Shown here: piece by piece, positions 1 to 8,789 of the stretch
Layout of the letters: each line of letters begins with the position of its first letter
Position numbering within the stretch: the stretch's first letter is position 1
NCBI GenBank assembly: GCA_024233005.1
Contig: JACKQE010000001.1
Span: 868,001 to 932,000 of the forward strand
DNA length: 64,000 nt
Reading direction: 5' to 3'
From: Akkermansiaceae bacterium
GTDB taxonomy: Bacteria; Verrucomicrobiota; Verrucomicrobiia; Verrucomicrobiales; DEV007
The notes under the pieces: generated by a model
The model's database searches: none
Told to the model about the DNA's origin: nothing
The model's input: the letters and a program-made list of their open reading frames with translations, nothing else
Translations under genes and position numbers: made by a program

Positions 1-2
1 GT

Positions 3-527
3 CCCAACGGGGTGCCAGCCAGTTATGCCGATCACGCGAGGCTCATGTTCGACCTCCAGGTGCTCGCCATGCAGGGGGATGTGACCCGCGTCATCACTTT
101 CCAACTCGCCCGGGAAACGAGCAACCGGACGTATCCCGAGATTGGTGTGAGTGATCCGCATCACCCGCTTTCCCATCACGGTAACGATCCCGGGAAGATC
201 GAACGTCTTTCGAAAATCAATGCCTTCCATGTCGGATTGTTTGCCGGTTACCTCGCCAAACTCGCCGCGACCAAGGAAGCCGACGGTACCCTGCTCGACC
301 ACTGTCTGCTGCTCTACGGGAGCGGCATGGGCAATCCCAATGTCCACGACCACACCAACCTGCCCATCATTGTCGCCGGCGGCCGGTGCGCCGGAGTCAG
401 CGGAAACCGGCATCTGCGCTCAGAACGGTCCTTGCCGCTGGCGAATCTTCACCTGACGTTGCTCGACAAGGCGGGCGTGACCTTGGACAAATTCGGGGAC
501 AGCAACGGGGTGATCACGGTGCTGTGA
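3..527 (+). CDS. DUF1552 family protein (3' part)
   Basis: The reading frame is open from base 3, so the gene enters from the left edge and only about 174 C-terminal residues are present. It carries the hallmark HHPLSHH motif (the HxxSHH of PF07586/DUF1552) and the family-typical LLYGSGMGNPNVHDHTNLP segment near the C-terminus. DUF1552 proteins are exported proteins of unknown biochemical role, usually encoded directly after a DUF1592-type c-cytochrome protein in Verrucomicrobiota, Planctomycetota and Acidobacteriota. That partner is expected just outside the window. The ankyrin gene begins 37 bp downstream on the same strand, so the two are probably co-transcribed. The family call is firm; the function is unknown. 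Confidence 0.9.
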   Translation, partial: PNGVPASYADHARLMFDLQVLAMQGDVTRVITFQLARETSNRTYPEIGVSDPHHPLSHHGNDPGKIERLSKINAFHVGLFAGYLAKLAATKEADGTLLDHCLLLYGSGMGNPNVHDHTNLPIIVAGGRCAGVSGNRHLRSERSLPLANLHLTLLDKAGVTLDKFGDSNGVITVL

Positions 528-564
528 TCCATCCTTCATCGGCGTCCCTTTCCGATCCGGAATC

Positions 565-2064
565 ATGATTGCCTTAACCGAAAAATGGGCGGGTATTTTC
601 TTGGCGGTGATGGTTCCAATTGTCCCCATGGCGGCCGCTGATTTTCCCGATGATGCTGAAAAGCAGGAGTGGGAGCGTGTTGAAAGCCGCCTTCTCGCGA
701 AGTCGGACGTCAACGCCGCCCAGTCCGACGGCACCACGGCATTGCATTGGGCCGCGTATCATGACCGTGGTGACATTGTGGAGAAGTTGCTGGCGGCGGG
801 AGCAGCGGCCGATCGCTCGAACCGCTATGGCATCACCCCTCTGTTGATCGCCTGTCAGAACGGGAACGAGGCCATCGTGGAGGCCCTGCTGGTCGCAGGT
901 GCCAACGTCAACGCCTCTCAGCGCGGGGGGGAAACCGCGCTCATGATCGCGGCGCGGACTGGAAAGTCCGGCGCGGTGCAGGTGTTGCTCGATCACGGGG
1001 CGAAAGTCGACGCCAGCGAGAACCATGGGCAGACGGCTCTGATGTGGGCGGCAACGGAGGGGCACGCGGCAGTGGTGTCGTTGTTGCTGCAACAGGGAGC
1101 GGATCTGAAGTACCGGCTCAAGTCCGGCTTCACGGCGTTGCTCTTCGCTGCCCGTGAGGGCAAAAGCGCCGTCGTGGACACTCTCCTGAAAGCGGGGGCG
1201 GATCCCCGGGACGCCATTGCCACAGCAGAGGCTCCCGGTGGTCGCGGGGCTCCCGATGGTGTCTCCGCCGTCGATTTGGCCATAGAGAACGGATACTTTG
1301 AACTCGCTCTGACCCTCGTCCAAGCCGGTGCCGATCCCAATGATCAAAGGAGCGGGTTCGCCCCGTTACACCGGCTCACCTGGGTGCGCAAACCACCGCG
1401 GGGGGATGACGAAGCCGGCCAGCCTTCCCCCGAAACTCATGGGAAACTGACCAGTCTGGATTGCCTGCGCGCCTTGGTTGCCGCCGGTGCTGCGGTTGAT
1501 GCGCCCCTGCCGGAACGGGCCAAGGCACGCGCCTTTGGTTCGATCAATTTCAGCGGTGCCACCCCCTTTCTGCTGGCCTGTCGCAATGCGGACCTTCCGA
1601 TGATGAAACTGCTCGTCGCCCTCGGAGCTGATCCAGAACGTCCCAATGCCGATGGATCCACTCCTTTGATGGCGGCCGCCGGTCTCGGCTGCTACGCGCC
1701 GGATGAAGAGGCGGGGACCGAAGAGGAATGCCTCGAAGCCTGCCGGTATCTGCTCAGTCTGGGCGCGGACGTGAATGCGGTGGACCGGAATGGCCAAACT
1801 GCGATGCACGGGGCGGCCTACAAAAGTCTCCCCAAGGTCGTCCAATTCCTGGCCGACCGGGGTGCCGCCATCAATGTCTGGAACCGCAAAAACTCGAAGG
1901 GATGGACCCCACTGCTGATCGCCCAGGGTTTTCGGCCGGGCAATTTCAAGCCCAGCGCTGAAACGATCGCGGCCATCAGTGGGATCATGATCGCAAACGG
2001 GATCGATCCGCCGCCTCCACCAGAACGGGATGCCGAGCCGAAAAAAAAGGGCTATGATCCCTGA
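565..2064 (+). CDS. Exported ankyrin-repeat protein
   Basis: A 499-residue protein. It starts with a hydrophobic segment ending in an Ala-rich stretch (residues about 8-25), read as a signal peptide, and continues with eight to ten ankyrin repeats. Clear repeat units include GTTALHWAAYHDRGDIVEKL, YGITPLLIACQNGNEAIVEA, GGETALMIAARTGKSGAVQV and NGQTAMHGAAYKSLPKVVQF. Between residues about 270 and 300 a non-repeat linker interrupts the solenoid. The C-terminus is proline-rich and charged (PPPPPERDAEPKKK). Ankyrin repeats bind other proteins; exported ones are often encoded next to DUF1592/DUF1552 pairs, as here. The ATG at 565 has no Shine-Dalgarno sequence in front of it. The binding partner cannot be predicted. 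Confidence 0.88.
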   Translation: MIALTEKWAGIFLAVMVPIVPMAAADFPDDAEKQEWERVESRLLAKSDVNAAQSDGTTALHWAAYHDRGDIVEKLLAAGAAADRSNRYGITPLLIACQNGNEAIVEALLVAGANVNASQRGGETALMIAARTGKSGAVQVLLDHGAKVDASENHGQTALMWAATEGHAAVVSLLLQQGADLKYRLKSGFTALLFAAREGKSAVVDTLLKAGADPRDAIATAEAPGGRGAPDGVSAVDLAIENGYFELALTLVQAGADPNDQRSGFAPLHRLTWVRKPPRGDDEAGQPSPETHGKLTSLDCLRALVAAGAAVDAPLPERAKARAFGSINFSGATPFLLACRNADLPMMKLLVALGADPERPNADGSTPLMAAAGLGCYAPDEEAGTEEECLEACRYLLSLGADVNAVDRNGQTAMHGAAYKSLPKVVQFLADRGAAINVWNRKNSKGWTPLLIAQGFRPGNFKPSAETIAAISGIMIANGIDPPPPPERDAEPKKKGYDP

Positions 2065-2117
2065 TCTGTAACGATTTCCTTTCACCCATGCTGATCAAGC
2101 ATTTTAGAACTTCCCGC

Positions 2118-3062
2118 ATGAAATATCTGGCTGCCCTTCTTGTCCTGGTTTCTCCGTCCTTCGCCTTGGCGGAACCTCTGGTGGTCGGACTTTGGCCTGG
2201 GGCGCCCCCCGGCCCTCCCGCGAAAGTGACCGGGCCGGAAATCAACCAAACCAAACCGGAGGACAACCTCATTGCTGGGCGGCCCCTCATCAGGCTTGGC
2301 AATGTCAATGCTCCGGAAGTTCATGTGTTTTTGCCTACCAAAGAAAAAGCGAACGGGAGTGCGGTGGTGATTTGCCCCGGCGGCGGATTCAGCATTCTGG
2401 CCTGGGATTTGGAAGGCACCGAGGTCGCCTCGTGGCTCAATGAAAAAGGGATCGCCGCCCTGGTGGTGAAATACCGGGTTCCCACCCGCGAATATGACGT
2501 GCCAGGAAAATGGCAGGGGCCGGTCATGGACACCCAGCGTGCTCTCAGCCTGGCCCGCAGCCATACCGCGGATTGGGGGCTCGATTCCCGTCGGGTCGGG
2601 GTGATGGGTTTTTCCGCAGGCGGCGAGACCGCGGCACTCGCCGCGGTGCGGCGGGGGCAGCGGCTTTATGACAAAGTGGATGCGGTGGGCGAAGTCGGGT
2701 GCCACGCCGATTTTGCGCTACTCATCTATCCTGGTGGGATTGCCGGACCGGATGGCACTTTGAAATCCGACTACGTGGTGACTCCGGAAACGCCGCCGAT
2801 GTTTTTTGTCCATGCGGCAGATGACAAGGTGACCTGTCTGAGCAGCACGGCACTCTTCACTGCTTTGAAAAAAGCCGGAGTGCCGGCGGATCTTCACATT
2901 TTCGCGACGGGTGGGCATGGCTATGGATTGCGGCGCACAGATGCCCCCGTGACTCAGTGGCCCCGACTGGCGCTCGATTGGTTCCGTGATCGGAAGTTGC
3001 TCGAGCCCAGGTCCTCTGAGCCAGCTGCCGCCGCGCTCCCTGCCGCAGGGCCTCCCCGCTAG
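2118..3062 (+). CDS. Secreted alpha/beta-hydrolase (esterase, BD-FAE/acetylxylan-esterase-like)
   Basis: A 314-residue alpha/beta-hydrolase. The ATG at 2118 is chosen because it gives a compact signal peptide (MKYLAALLVLVSPSFALAEP); an in-frame ATG at 2088 would add ten residues. An oxyanion-type VVICPGGGF segment is followed by the nucleophile elbow GFSAGGE, the acid in FFVHAADDKV and the catalytic His in GGHGYG, so a complete Ser-Asp-His triad is visible. The fold and arrangement match small secreted esterases acting on acetylated or feruloylated xylan and similar plant or algal glycans. The following gene is another acetylesterase fusion, supporting a role in removing ester groups from polysaccharides. 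The exact substrate is not predictable. Confidence 0.85.
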   Translation: MKYLAALLVLVSPSFALAEPLVVGLWPGAPPGPPAKVTGPEINQTKPEDNLIAGRPLIRLGNVNAPEVHVFLPTKEKANGSAVVICPGGGFSILAWDLEGTEVASWLNEKGIAALVVKYRVPTREYDVPGKWQGPVMDTQRALSLARSHTADWGLDSRRVGVMGFSAGGETAALAAVRRGQRLYDKVDAVGEVGCHADFALLIYPGGIAGPDGTLKSDYVVTPETPPMFFVHAADDKVTCLSSTALFTALKKAGVPADLHIFATGGHGYGLRRTDAPVTQWPRLALDWFRDRKLLEPRSSEPAAAALPAAGPPR

Positions 3063-3141
3063 CGCGATCCGGGTGGGATTGACATTGAGCAGGCTTCTTT
3101 TCTTTGGGAAAGTCCGGGATCATTCCTCCTTCTTTTCCTCC

Positions 3142-4674
3142 ATGCACTCCCGGCTTTGCTCCCTTCTCACCCTGCTGCTGAGCGGTTTCTTTATTGGGGC
3201 CTCATCTGGCGGGGAGTCGCCGGTCAAAATTGTCCTGGTCGGTGATTCCACCGTCTGCGATTACCCCGCAACACTCCCGACCCGGGGCTGGGGAATGTAT
3301 CTTCAGGAGGCCTTTCGGGCGCCAGTCCAGGTCATCAATCTGGCCAAGAGCGGGCGCAGCACCAAAACCTTCCGCAGCGAAGGACGGTGGGCGGCAGCCC
3401 TGGCCGAGCACCCGGCTTACATTTTCATCCAAATGGGCCACAATGACTCCCATGGTCCTGGCCGTCCCGAATCGACCGATGCCGCCACCGAATACACGGA
3501 GAATCTCCGCGCTTTCATCCGCGAGTCGCGCGAGATCGGTGCCCAACCGGTGCTGGTCACTCCGATGGTGCGCCGCACGTTCAATGAAGATGGGACTCCG
3601 CGGGACCATCTGGCTCCTTATGCCGCGGCGATGACCGCGGTCGCTGATGATGTGGGGGTGCCCCTCATCGACCTGCACGCCTCGAGTCGGCAATTGTTGC
3701 TCCAGCAGGGCGATGCCGACAGTGCGGCGTTTTCGAATGCTGAAGGGGATCGCACACATTTCAACGAAACCGGAGCCAGAGCCATGGCCGGGCTGGTCAT
3801 CCAGGAACTGCCTTTCATGGTGCCCGGACTCTCGCCCTTTTTGGCCAAGCCGGTGCCGATCGAAGTTTATTTGGTGGGAGGGCAGTCCAATGCCACAGGG
3901 CAGGGGTATCTCGCCAATCTCCCGGCCGGGACGGCACCCGACCGCCGGGTGCTCTTGTTTCACTCCGGTCGGCCGCACCTCGACAGCGGAGCTCCCCCTC
4001 TGACGTGGCTGCCATTGCGCCAAGCCTCGGAGTCGCCCGACCGCTTCGGACCGGAACTGGGATTTGGCAACCGCCTTCAGGAACTGCGGCCCGGCACCAA
4101 ATTGGCCCTGATCAAACACGCGCACTCCGGGACCAATCTCCACAAAGATTGGCTGCCGGGGGACTCCGTCCCCCCGGAATCTGCCGGACCACAATACAAA
4201 GCCTTTGTCGAGACGGTGGAGCAGGGGCTTGCGGGGCTTCGTCAGATCGGATACGAGCCCCGGTTGGCGGGCATGATTTGGCAACAGGGAGAGAGCGATG
4301 CCAAAGGCACGGAAATCGCCGCCGCTTATGGGACACATCTCAAGGATTTCATCGCGCGGGTTAGAGAGCAGTTCCAAGCGCCGGAACTTCGGTTCGTCTA
4401 CGGGGAGGTCCTGCCGCCGCCCAACGCGGGCGAGGCCCGTGACTTGGTCCGCACGGGGCAGGCAGCCGTCGATGAAAACAGCGGTGGCCCGCTTTCTGTC
4501 CCCGGGGCGCGCCTGGTGAAGACGGACGATTTGGACCACCGGGCCAATGATCCCAACACCCGTTATCCCACTGATCACGTCCATTTTGGCACTCTGGGCA
4601 CCTGGGAAATGGGGCGACGGTTTGCCGAAGCCATGGTCCGGGGGGGAATTCTGCCCGAAAAAACAACCCGGTAA
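3142..4674 (+). CDS. Secreted SGNH-hydrolase + SASA-domain esterase fusion
   Basis: A 510-residue protein with a signal peptide (start at 3142; the frame is open further upstream but the extra residues overlap the previous gene). Domain 1, about residues 25-235, is a GDSL/SGNH hydrolase like rhamnogalacturonan acetylesterase (CE12): GDSTVCDYP block I with the catalytic Ser, GRST, GHND block III and the DRTHFNETG block V with Asp and His. Domain 2, about 240-505, is a SASA (PF03629) carbohydrate esterase: YLVGGQSNATGQG with the Ser nucleophile, MIWQQGESDA, and DHVHFGTLG with the His. Two different esterase folds in one chain suggest it removes O-acetyl groups at two positions or from two sugars of the same glycan. 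The preceding gene also encodes an esterase. Confidence 0.88.
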   Translation: MHSRLCSLLTLLLSGFFIGASSGGESPVKIVLVGDSTVCDYPATLPTRGWGMYLQEAFRAPVQVINLAKSGRSTKTFRSEGRWAAALAEHPAYIFIQMGHNDSHGPGRPESTDAATEYTENLRAFIRESREIGAQPVLVTPMVRRTFNEDGTPRDHLAPYAAAMTAVADDVGVPLIDLHASSRQLLLQQGDADSAAFSNAEGDRTHFNETGARAMAGLVIQELPFMVPGLSPFLAKPVPIEVYLVGGQSNATGQGYLANLPAGTAPDRRVLLFHSGRPHLDSGAPPLTWLPLRQASESPDRFGPELGFGNRLQELRPGTKLALIKHAHSGTNLHKDWLPGDSVPPESAGPQYKAFVETVEQGLAGLRQIGYEPRLAGMIWQQGESDAKGTEIAAAYGTHLKDFIARVREQFQAPELRFVYGEVLPPPNAGEARDLVRTGQAAVDENSGGPLSVPGARLVKTDDLDHRANDPNTRYPTDHVHFGTLGTWEMGRRFAEAMVRGGILPEKTTR

Positions 4675-4800
4675 ATCCAGACGGCCCCGGCGGTCTGACA
4701 GCCGGGCAGGGATCGGCGAAAGTTGCACCAACTGTTCCACCTTTCCGTTTGTCTGAACGCCAACGGTCTGCTAGGATTGGCAAGTTTTTTAAGGATTTCC

Positions 4801-5553
4801 ATGGACCCTGCTTCCCAAGATTCGTCGACCGGCTTCGTTTTTGCCGATCATCTGCAACTCGATCTTTCGCCGACTCGGGATTTTTACAAGGTCATGCTGC
4901 AAGGCCTGATCCACAAAAACAACAACATGCTGGGTGTGATCCAGGGCTTCTCCAGCCTCATTTTGATGGATGACCAGCTGGCTCCCAGTGTGCGGGAAAA
5001 TGTCCAACAAATGAAAGACTCGGCCCAGCATTCGGCCGACCTCTCCAAAATCATCCTCAGCACCGCCGGGTGTGCCCGCGTCCAGGCCGAGCCGATCAAT
5101 CTAGGGGCCATGATCAATTACATTGAGATGAAGTCCCGTGACATTTGTGCCAAGCGCAAAGTAGCCGTGACCTTCAACTCCCGCCCCAATCTGCCAATGG
5201 TGATAGGGGACTCTGGACGCCTTTCCGAAGTGATTCTCGAGCTGGTGAAGAATGCCGCCGAAGCCGCTTCCATTGTGGAAGGCGGCGAGGTCGCGATTGA
5301 CGTGCTCGGGCCTGGGGAGGCCTCTCCCGTCACGGACAACCGGGTCGACCTGTTTGTGCGCAACAGCAGCGAAAACATGAGCCCTGAAAAGATCAAAGAA
5401 TCCTTCCTTCCTTTCGTTTCCAACAAGGATGCTTCGCACTACGGGATCGGCCTGACCACTGCCGGAGTCCTCTCCGGCCAGATGGGCATGCGCCTTGGTC
5501 TGCGTTGCAGCGAAGGCACCATGACGGCTTGGCTTTCCATGCCGGCCGCCTGA
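4801..5553 (+). CDS. Soluble histidine-kinase-like protein (minimal DHp + HATPase)
   Basis: A 250-residue cytoplasmic protein; the ATG at 4801 is preferred over an upstream frame extension. Around His38 the sequence LIHKNNNMLGVIQGFSSLI matches the H-box of the 'FNN' type DHp helix. The C-terminal half has an N-box (VILELVKNAAEAA) and a G-box (YGIGLTTAGVLSGQMGM), so both phosphotransfer and ATP-binding elements are present. No sensor, transmembrane or receiver domain is attached and no response-regulator gene is adjacent, so the input must come from a partner. It could instead be a histidine phosphotransferase built on a degenerate kinase. The next gene starts two bases after its stop codon, so the two are translationally close. 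Confidence 0.8.
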   Translation: MDPASQDSSTGFVFADHLQLDLSPTRDFYKVMLQGLIHKNNNMLGVIQGFSSLILMDDQLAPSVRENVQQMKDSAQHSADLSKIILSTAGCARVQAEPINLGAMINYIEMKSRDICAKRKVAVTFNSRPNLPMVIGDSGRLSEVILELVKNAAEAASIVEGGEVAIDVLGPGEASPVTDNRVDLFVRNSSENMSPEKIKESFLPFVSNKDASHYGIGLTTAGVLSGQMGMRLGLRCSEGTMTAWLSMPAA

Positions 5554-5555
5554 TC

Positions 5556-6662
5556 ATGGCCTCCCGGCCCCTTTCTGCAGGGCTTCCAACCGACGGCTCT
5601 GCCAACTTCAGACTTCCGAGTTCTGTGTCGACTCATGGTTCCACTTCCAGCGTCTCCGGTTTGCCGGACCTCGAGCGGCTTGAGACGCTGACACGCCAAC
5701 ATGTCGCCACCTGGAAAGGCGCGACCCTGGAGTTCGAGCCCATCCTCAAAGGAGGGTCCGGGCGGGCATTCCATCGGGTGCGTTGCACCAGCCCGGGGAC
5801 GGATCGGGTCACCGTCATTGCGATGGCCTATACCATGGAGCGGGAGGAAAATGGCCGCTTCGAAGCCATCTCCGACTTCCTTAAGAGTCATCGGGTGGCT
5901 GTGCCGGACCTTGTTGCACGCGATACGGCTGACCGTCTGCTTTGGATCGAAGATCTCGGACCCACCGACCTATGGAGCCTGCGGAATGAGGACTGGGACA
6001 CGGTCCGCGCTCCCCTCTACCGGGCGGCACTTGCCGAGGTCGCCAAAATCCATTCCATCCGTGAGGATCAACTCCCTCCGGAGCTGCCCCAATTGCAGCC
6101 GGGATTCGACAGATCCCTGTATCAATGGGAACAGGAGTATTTTTTCGAACATTTCGCGGGACGGTTTGCCCGGAGTGATGTGGATACACTGCTCCTAATC
6201 CAGCAATGCGCCGCCCTCCGGGAGCTGATCGATGAATTGGCGGCGTTGCCGCGTTTCCTTGTTCACCGGGATTTTCAGTCACAGAACATTTTGATTCATG
6301 AGGGGCGTCCCTGGCTCATCGATTACCAGGGCATGCGTCTGGGGCGTCCGGAGTACGATCTCGCGTCACTGCTTTACGATCCCTACGTGCCCCTCTCCGC
6401 ACCGCAGCGGGAGGAGTTGGCCCTTTATTACCACGCTGAACTGACTCCCGCGATCGAGCCCTGGACGGATTTCTCCCGCAGGCTGGACCGGTGCGCGGTG
6501 CAGCGGCTCATGCAGGCGTTGGGGGCCTACGGGTTTCTCGGTGTGGTCCGCGGGCAGCCGGCCTTTCTGGAGCACATCCCCTGCGCTCTAAGCCGGTTGC
6601 GGGAGGCCGCCGTGGAGCGTGGCGCACTTCCCGAACTGGCTTCGCTGCTGCCCAACTCTTGA
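5556..6662 (+). CDS. AmgK/COG3178-like sugar (anomeric) kinase, APH fold
   Basis: A 368-residue aminoglycoside-phosphotransferase-fold kinase. The glycine-rich loop (KGGSGRAFHRV), the hinge LLWIEDLG, the catalytic loop VHRDFQSQN at about residue 236 and the metal-binding LIDYQGMRLGRPEYDLASLL at about 253 match COG3178. That family includes AmgK, which phosphorylates N-acetylmuramate/N-acetylglucosamine at C1 in cell-wall recycling. An AmgK assignment would require a MurU-like nucleotidyltransferase; a candidate lies at 17362-18087, not adjacent. The immediate neighbour is glgE, whose substrate is maltose 1-phosphate, another anomeric sugar phosphate. This protein is much shorter than known maltokinases (Pep2/Mak). 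The kinase family is well supported; the substrate is open. Confidence 0.82.
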   Translation: MASRPLSAGLPTDGSANFRLPSSVSTHGSTSSVSGLPDLERLETLTRQHVATWKGATLEFEPILKGGSGRAFHRVRCTSPGTDRVTVIAMAYTMEREENGRFEAISDFLKSHRVAVPDLVARDTADRLLWIEDLGPTDLWSLRNEDWDTVRAPLYRAALAEVAKIHSIREDQLPPELPQLQPGFDRSLYQWEQEYFFEHFAGRFARSDVDTLLLIQQCAALRELIDELAALPRFLVHRDFQSQNILIHEGRPWLIDYQGMRLGRPEYDLASLLYDPYVPLSAPQREELALYYHAELTPAIEPWTDFSRRLDRCAVQRLMQALGAYGFLGVVRGQPAFLEHIPCALSRLREAAVERGALPELASLLPNS

Positions 6663-6763
6663 AAAAGCTGTCACTTGCGACGCCCCGATCCGGGGTGAAT
6701 TTGGGCACCATTCCTGCATAGCCAGAATGCTGAATTTCAACGACAAAACACTGCTCACTCTTC

Positions 6764-8743
6764 ATGGCCCGCAATCCTGTAACCGTTCGTCCCGACACCA
6801 TTGTCATCAGTAATATCTCGCCTCTCGTTGAGGGAGGGCGCTATGCGGTGAAGCGGGTTCCCGGAGAATCCTTGTGCATCGAAGCTGATCTGATCAAGGA
6901 CGGACACGATCAGCTGGCCGCCGTCCTGAAATGGCGAAAGGCCTCATCTCGGGTGTGGCAGGAAACCTCCCTGCGCCTTGTAGACAATGACCGCTGGTCG
7001 GCCACCATCGTCCTCGACGAGATCGGAGAATGGCGTTTCACCATCGAAGCCTGGTGCGATCTGTACCTGACCTGGATCCATGATTTTGAACGCCGACTGA
7101 CCGGGGATCAGGAGGACTTCAGCGTCGATCTGGAGGAGGGGAGGCGGATATTCAGCGCGGCTTCGAACCGCGCTGCGCTGAAGAAAGCCCGCACCGATGC
7201 GCAGATGCTGGCCTCGCTGGCAGAGGATCTGCCCGGCACTCCTCCCCTTGATGTGCCTGCCAAGTATGGTACCGCCGTGGTCCATGCCCTCATGGCCCGC
7301 TGGCCGGACCGCAGTTTTGCCACGGAATGGAAAACGCCCTGTCCGGTCTGGGTGGATCATCCGCGGGCTCGCTTTTCTTCCTGGTACGAGTTTTTCCCCC
7401 GTTCCGCCGAAGGTTCTGCCACAAAGCACTCCACATTCCGGGATTGCCTGCCCCGTGTCGAGGACGCCGCCGCGATGGGTTTTGATGTGGTGTATTTTCC
7501 TCCCATCCACCCCATTGGCTTGGCTCACCGAAAAGGAAAAAACAACGCCACCACCTGCCTTCCCGGAGAGCCCGGCTCCCCTTGGGCGATCGGTGGGCCT
7601 GCGGGGGGGCATTGCTCCGTGGAGCCGGCGCTCGGCACGTTGAAAGACTTCGAATGGCTGGTCAATCAGGCCCGCAAGAGAGGGGTGGAAATCGCCCTCG
7701 ATTTCGCCATCAACTGCTCCCCGGACCATCCTTATGTCAAAGAGCATCCCGACTGGTTCCATCAGCGTCCTGACGGGACGATCAAATATGCCGAGAATCC
7801 TCCGAAAAAATACCAGGACATTTATCCGTTGAATTTCCACTGCGAAGACTGGAAATCCCTCTGGAATGAAATGCTCCGGGTGGTGCGGTTCTGGATCGCC
7901 CGCGGGGTCCGCATATTCCGCGTTGACAATCCCCACACCAAACCGGTTTCCTTTTGGGAGTGGCTCATCGGGGAGATCCGGAAGACCGATCCCGACATCA
8001 TCTTCCTGGCGGAAGCCTTCACCCGCCCGAAGATGATGCGAATGCTCGGGAAGATTGGTTACAACCAGAGTTACACCTACTTCACCTGGCGGGAGACACG
8101 GGAGGAACTCCAGGAATACGCCACGGAACTGACCCAGGGAGAAATGCGGGAATACTACCGGGCCAATTTCTGGCCCAACACCCCGGACATTCTGCCCCAC
8201 CATCTCCAGAACGCTCCGCGGTCCATGTTTAAGCTCCGTGCCGCGCTGGCGGCCACCCTTTCAACCTCCTGGGGCATATACAGTGGCTATGAACTCTGTG
8301 AGAACGCCCCACTGCCAGGGCGCGAGGAGTATCTCGATTCCGAGAAATACCAGCTCAAGGCGAGGGACTGGAACCGTCCCGGCAATATCAAGCAGTTCAT
8401 CAGCCGCCTCAATGCGATCCGTCGGGAGAACGCCGCGCTGCACGAATATGCCAATCTTGCCTTCCTCCCCGCGGGCAATGATCGCATTCTGGCTTATTAC
8501 AAATGGAATGATGATCGTAGCAATCTCATCATCGTCGTGGCCAATCTCGACGTCCACCTCCGGCAGGAGAGCTTTATCCACCTTCCTCTGGCGGAGATGG
8601 GACTGGAGCCTGGTGCGGCTTTCACTGTCGAGGATCTGATGTGGGAGGAAGTCTACCACTGGAAGGGGGCGGACAACTTTGTCTCGCTCGATCCCCGCAA
8701 CAAACCGGTTCACATTCTCCGCCTGGTGCGTCACAAGGCATGA
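6764..8743 (+). CDS. glgE: Alpha-1,4-glucan:maltose-1-phosphate maltosyltransferase
   Basis: A 659-residue GH13_3 enzyme, the usual length for GlgE. GlgE transfers maltose from maltose 1-phosphate to the non-reducing end of an alpha-1,4-glucan in the cytoplasm. The N-terminal beta-sandwich (residues 1-110) is followed by the catalytic barrel. Visible motifs are DVVYFPPIHPIG, the nucleophile Asp in RIFRVDNPHTKP (about residue 388), the acid/base Glu in FLAEAFTRPKMM (about 417) and LSTSWGIYSGYEL. A C-terminal beta domain closes the protein. TreS, GlgB and a canonical maltokinase are not in the window, so the rest of the pathway must lie elsewhere or use the kinase encoded 101 bp upstream. The start at 6764 is preceded by a pyrimidine-rich leader without a Shine-Dalgarno sequence. 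Confidence 0.95.
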   Translation: MARNPVTVRPDTIVISNISPLVEGGRYAVKRVPGESLCIEADLIKDGHDQLAAVLKWRKASSRVWQETSLRLVDNDRWSATIVLDEIGEWRFTIEAWCDLYLTWIHDFERRLTGDQEDFSVDLEEGRRIFSAASNRAALKKARTDAQMLASLAEDLPGTPPLDVPAKYGTAVVHALMARWPDRSFATEWKTPCPVWVDHPRARFSSWYEFFPRSAEGSATKHSTFRDCLPRVEDAAAMGFDVVYFPPIHPIGLAHRKGKNNATTCLPGEPGSPWAIGGPAGGHCSVEPALGTLKDFEWLVNQARKRGVEIALDFAINCSPDHPYVKEHPDWFHQRPDGTIKYAENPPKKYQDIYPLNFHCEDWKSLWNEMLRVVRFWIARGVRIFRVDNPHTKPVSFWEWLIGEIRKTDPDIIFLAEAFTRPKMMRMLGKIGYNQSYTYFTWRETREELQEYATELTQGEMREYYRANFWPNTPDILPHHLQNAPRSMFKLRAALAATLSTSWGIYSGYELCENAPLPGREEYLDSEKYQLKARDWNRPGNIKQFISRLNAIRRENAALHEYANLAFLPAGNDRILAYYKWNDDRSNLIIVVANLDVHLRQESFIHLPLAEMGLEPGAAFTVEDLMWEEVYHWKGADNFVSLDPRNKPVHILRLVRHKA

Positions 8744-8789
8744 GAACCACGATAAACGTTGGCCGAACTCCTGCAGTGGGAGATCAGGC

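Noticed and set aside
3202..4740. Minus-strand 512-residue open frame
   Set aside because: Antisense shadow of the SGNH-SASA esterase.
6679..6691. CCCCG-ATC-CGGGG palindrome between the kinase and glgE genes
   Set aside because: Short, common in GC-rich DNA, no T-tract; not convincing as terminator or operator.
6944..8203. Minus-strand 419-residue open frame
   Set aside because: Antisense to glgE, which carries intact catalytic motifs.
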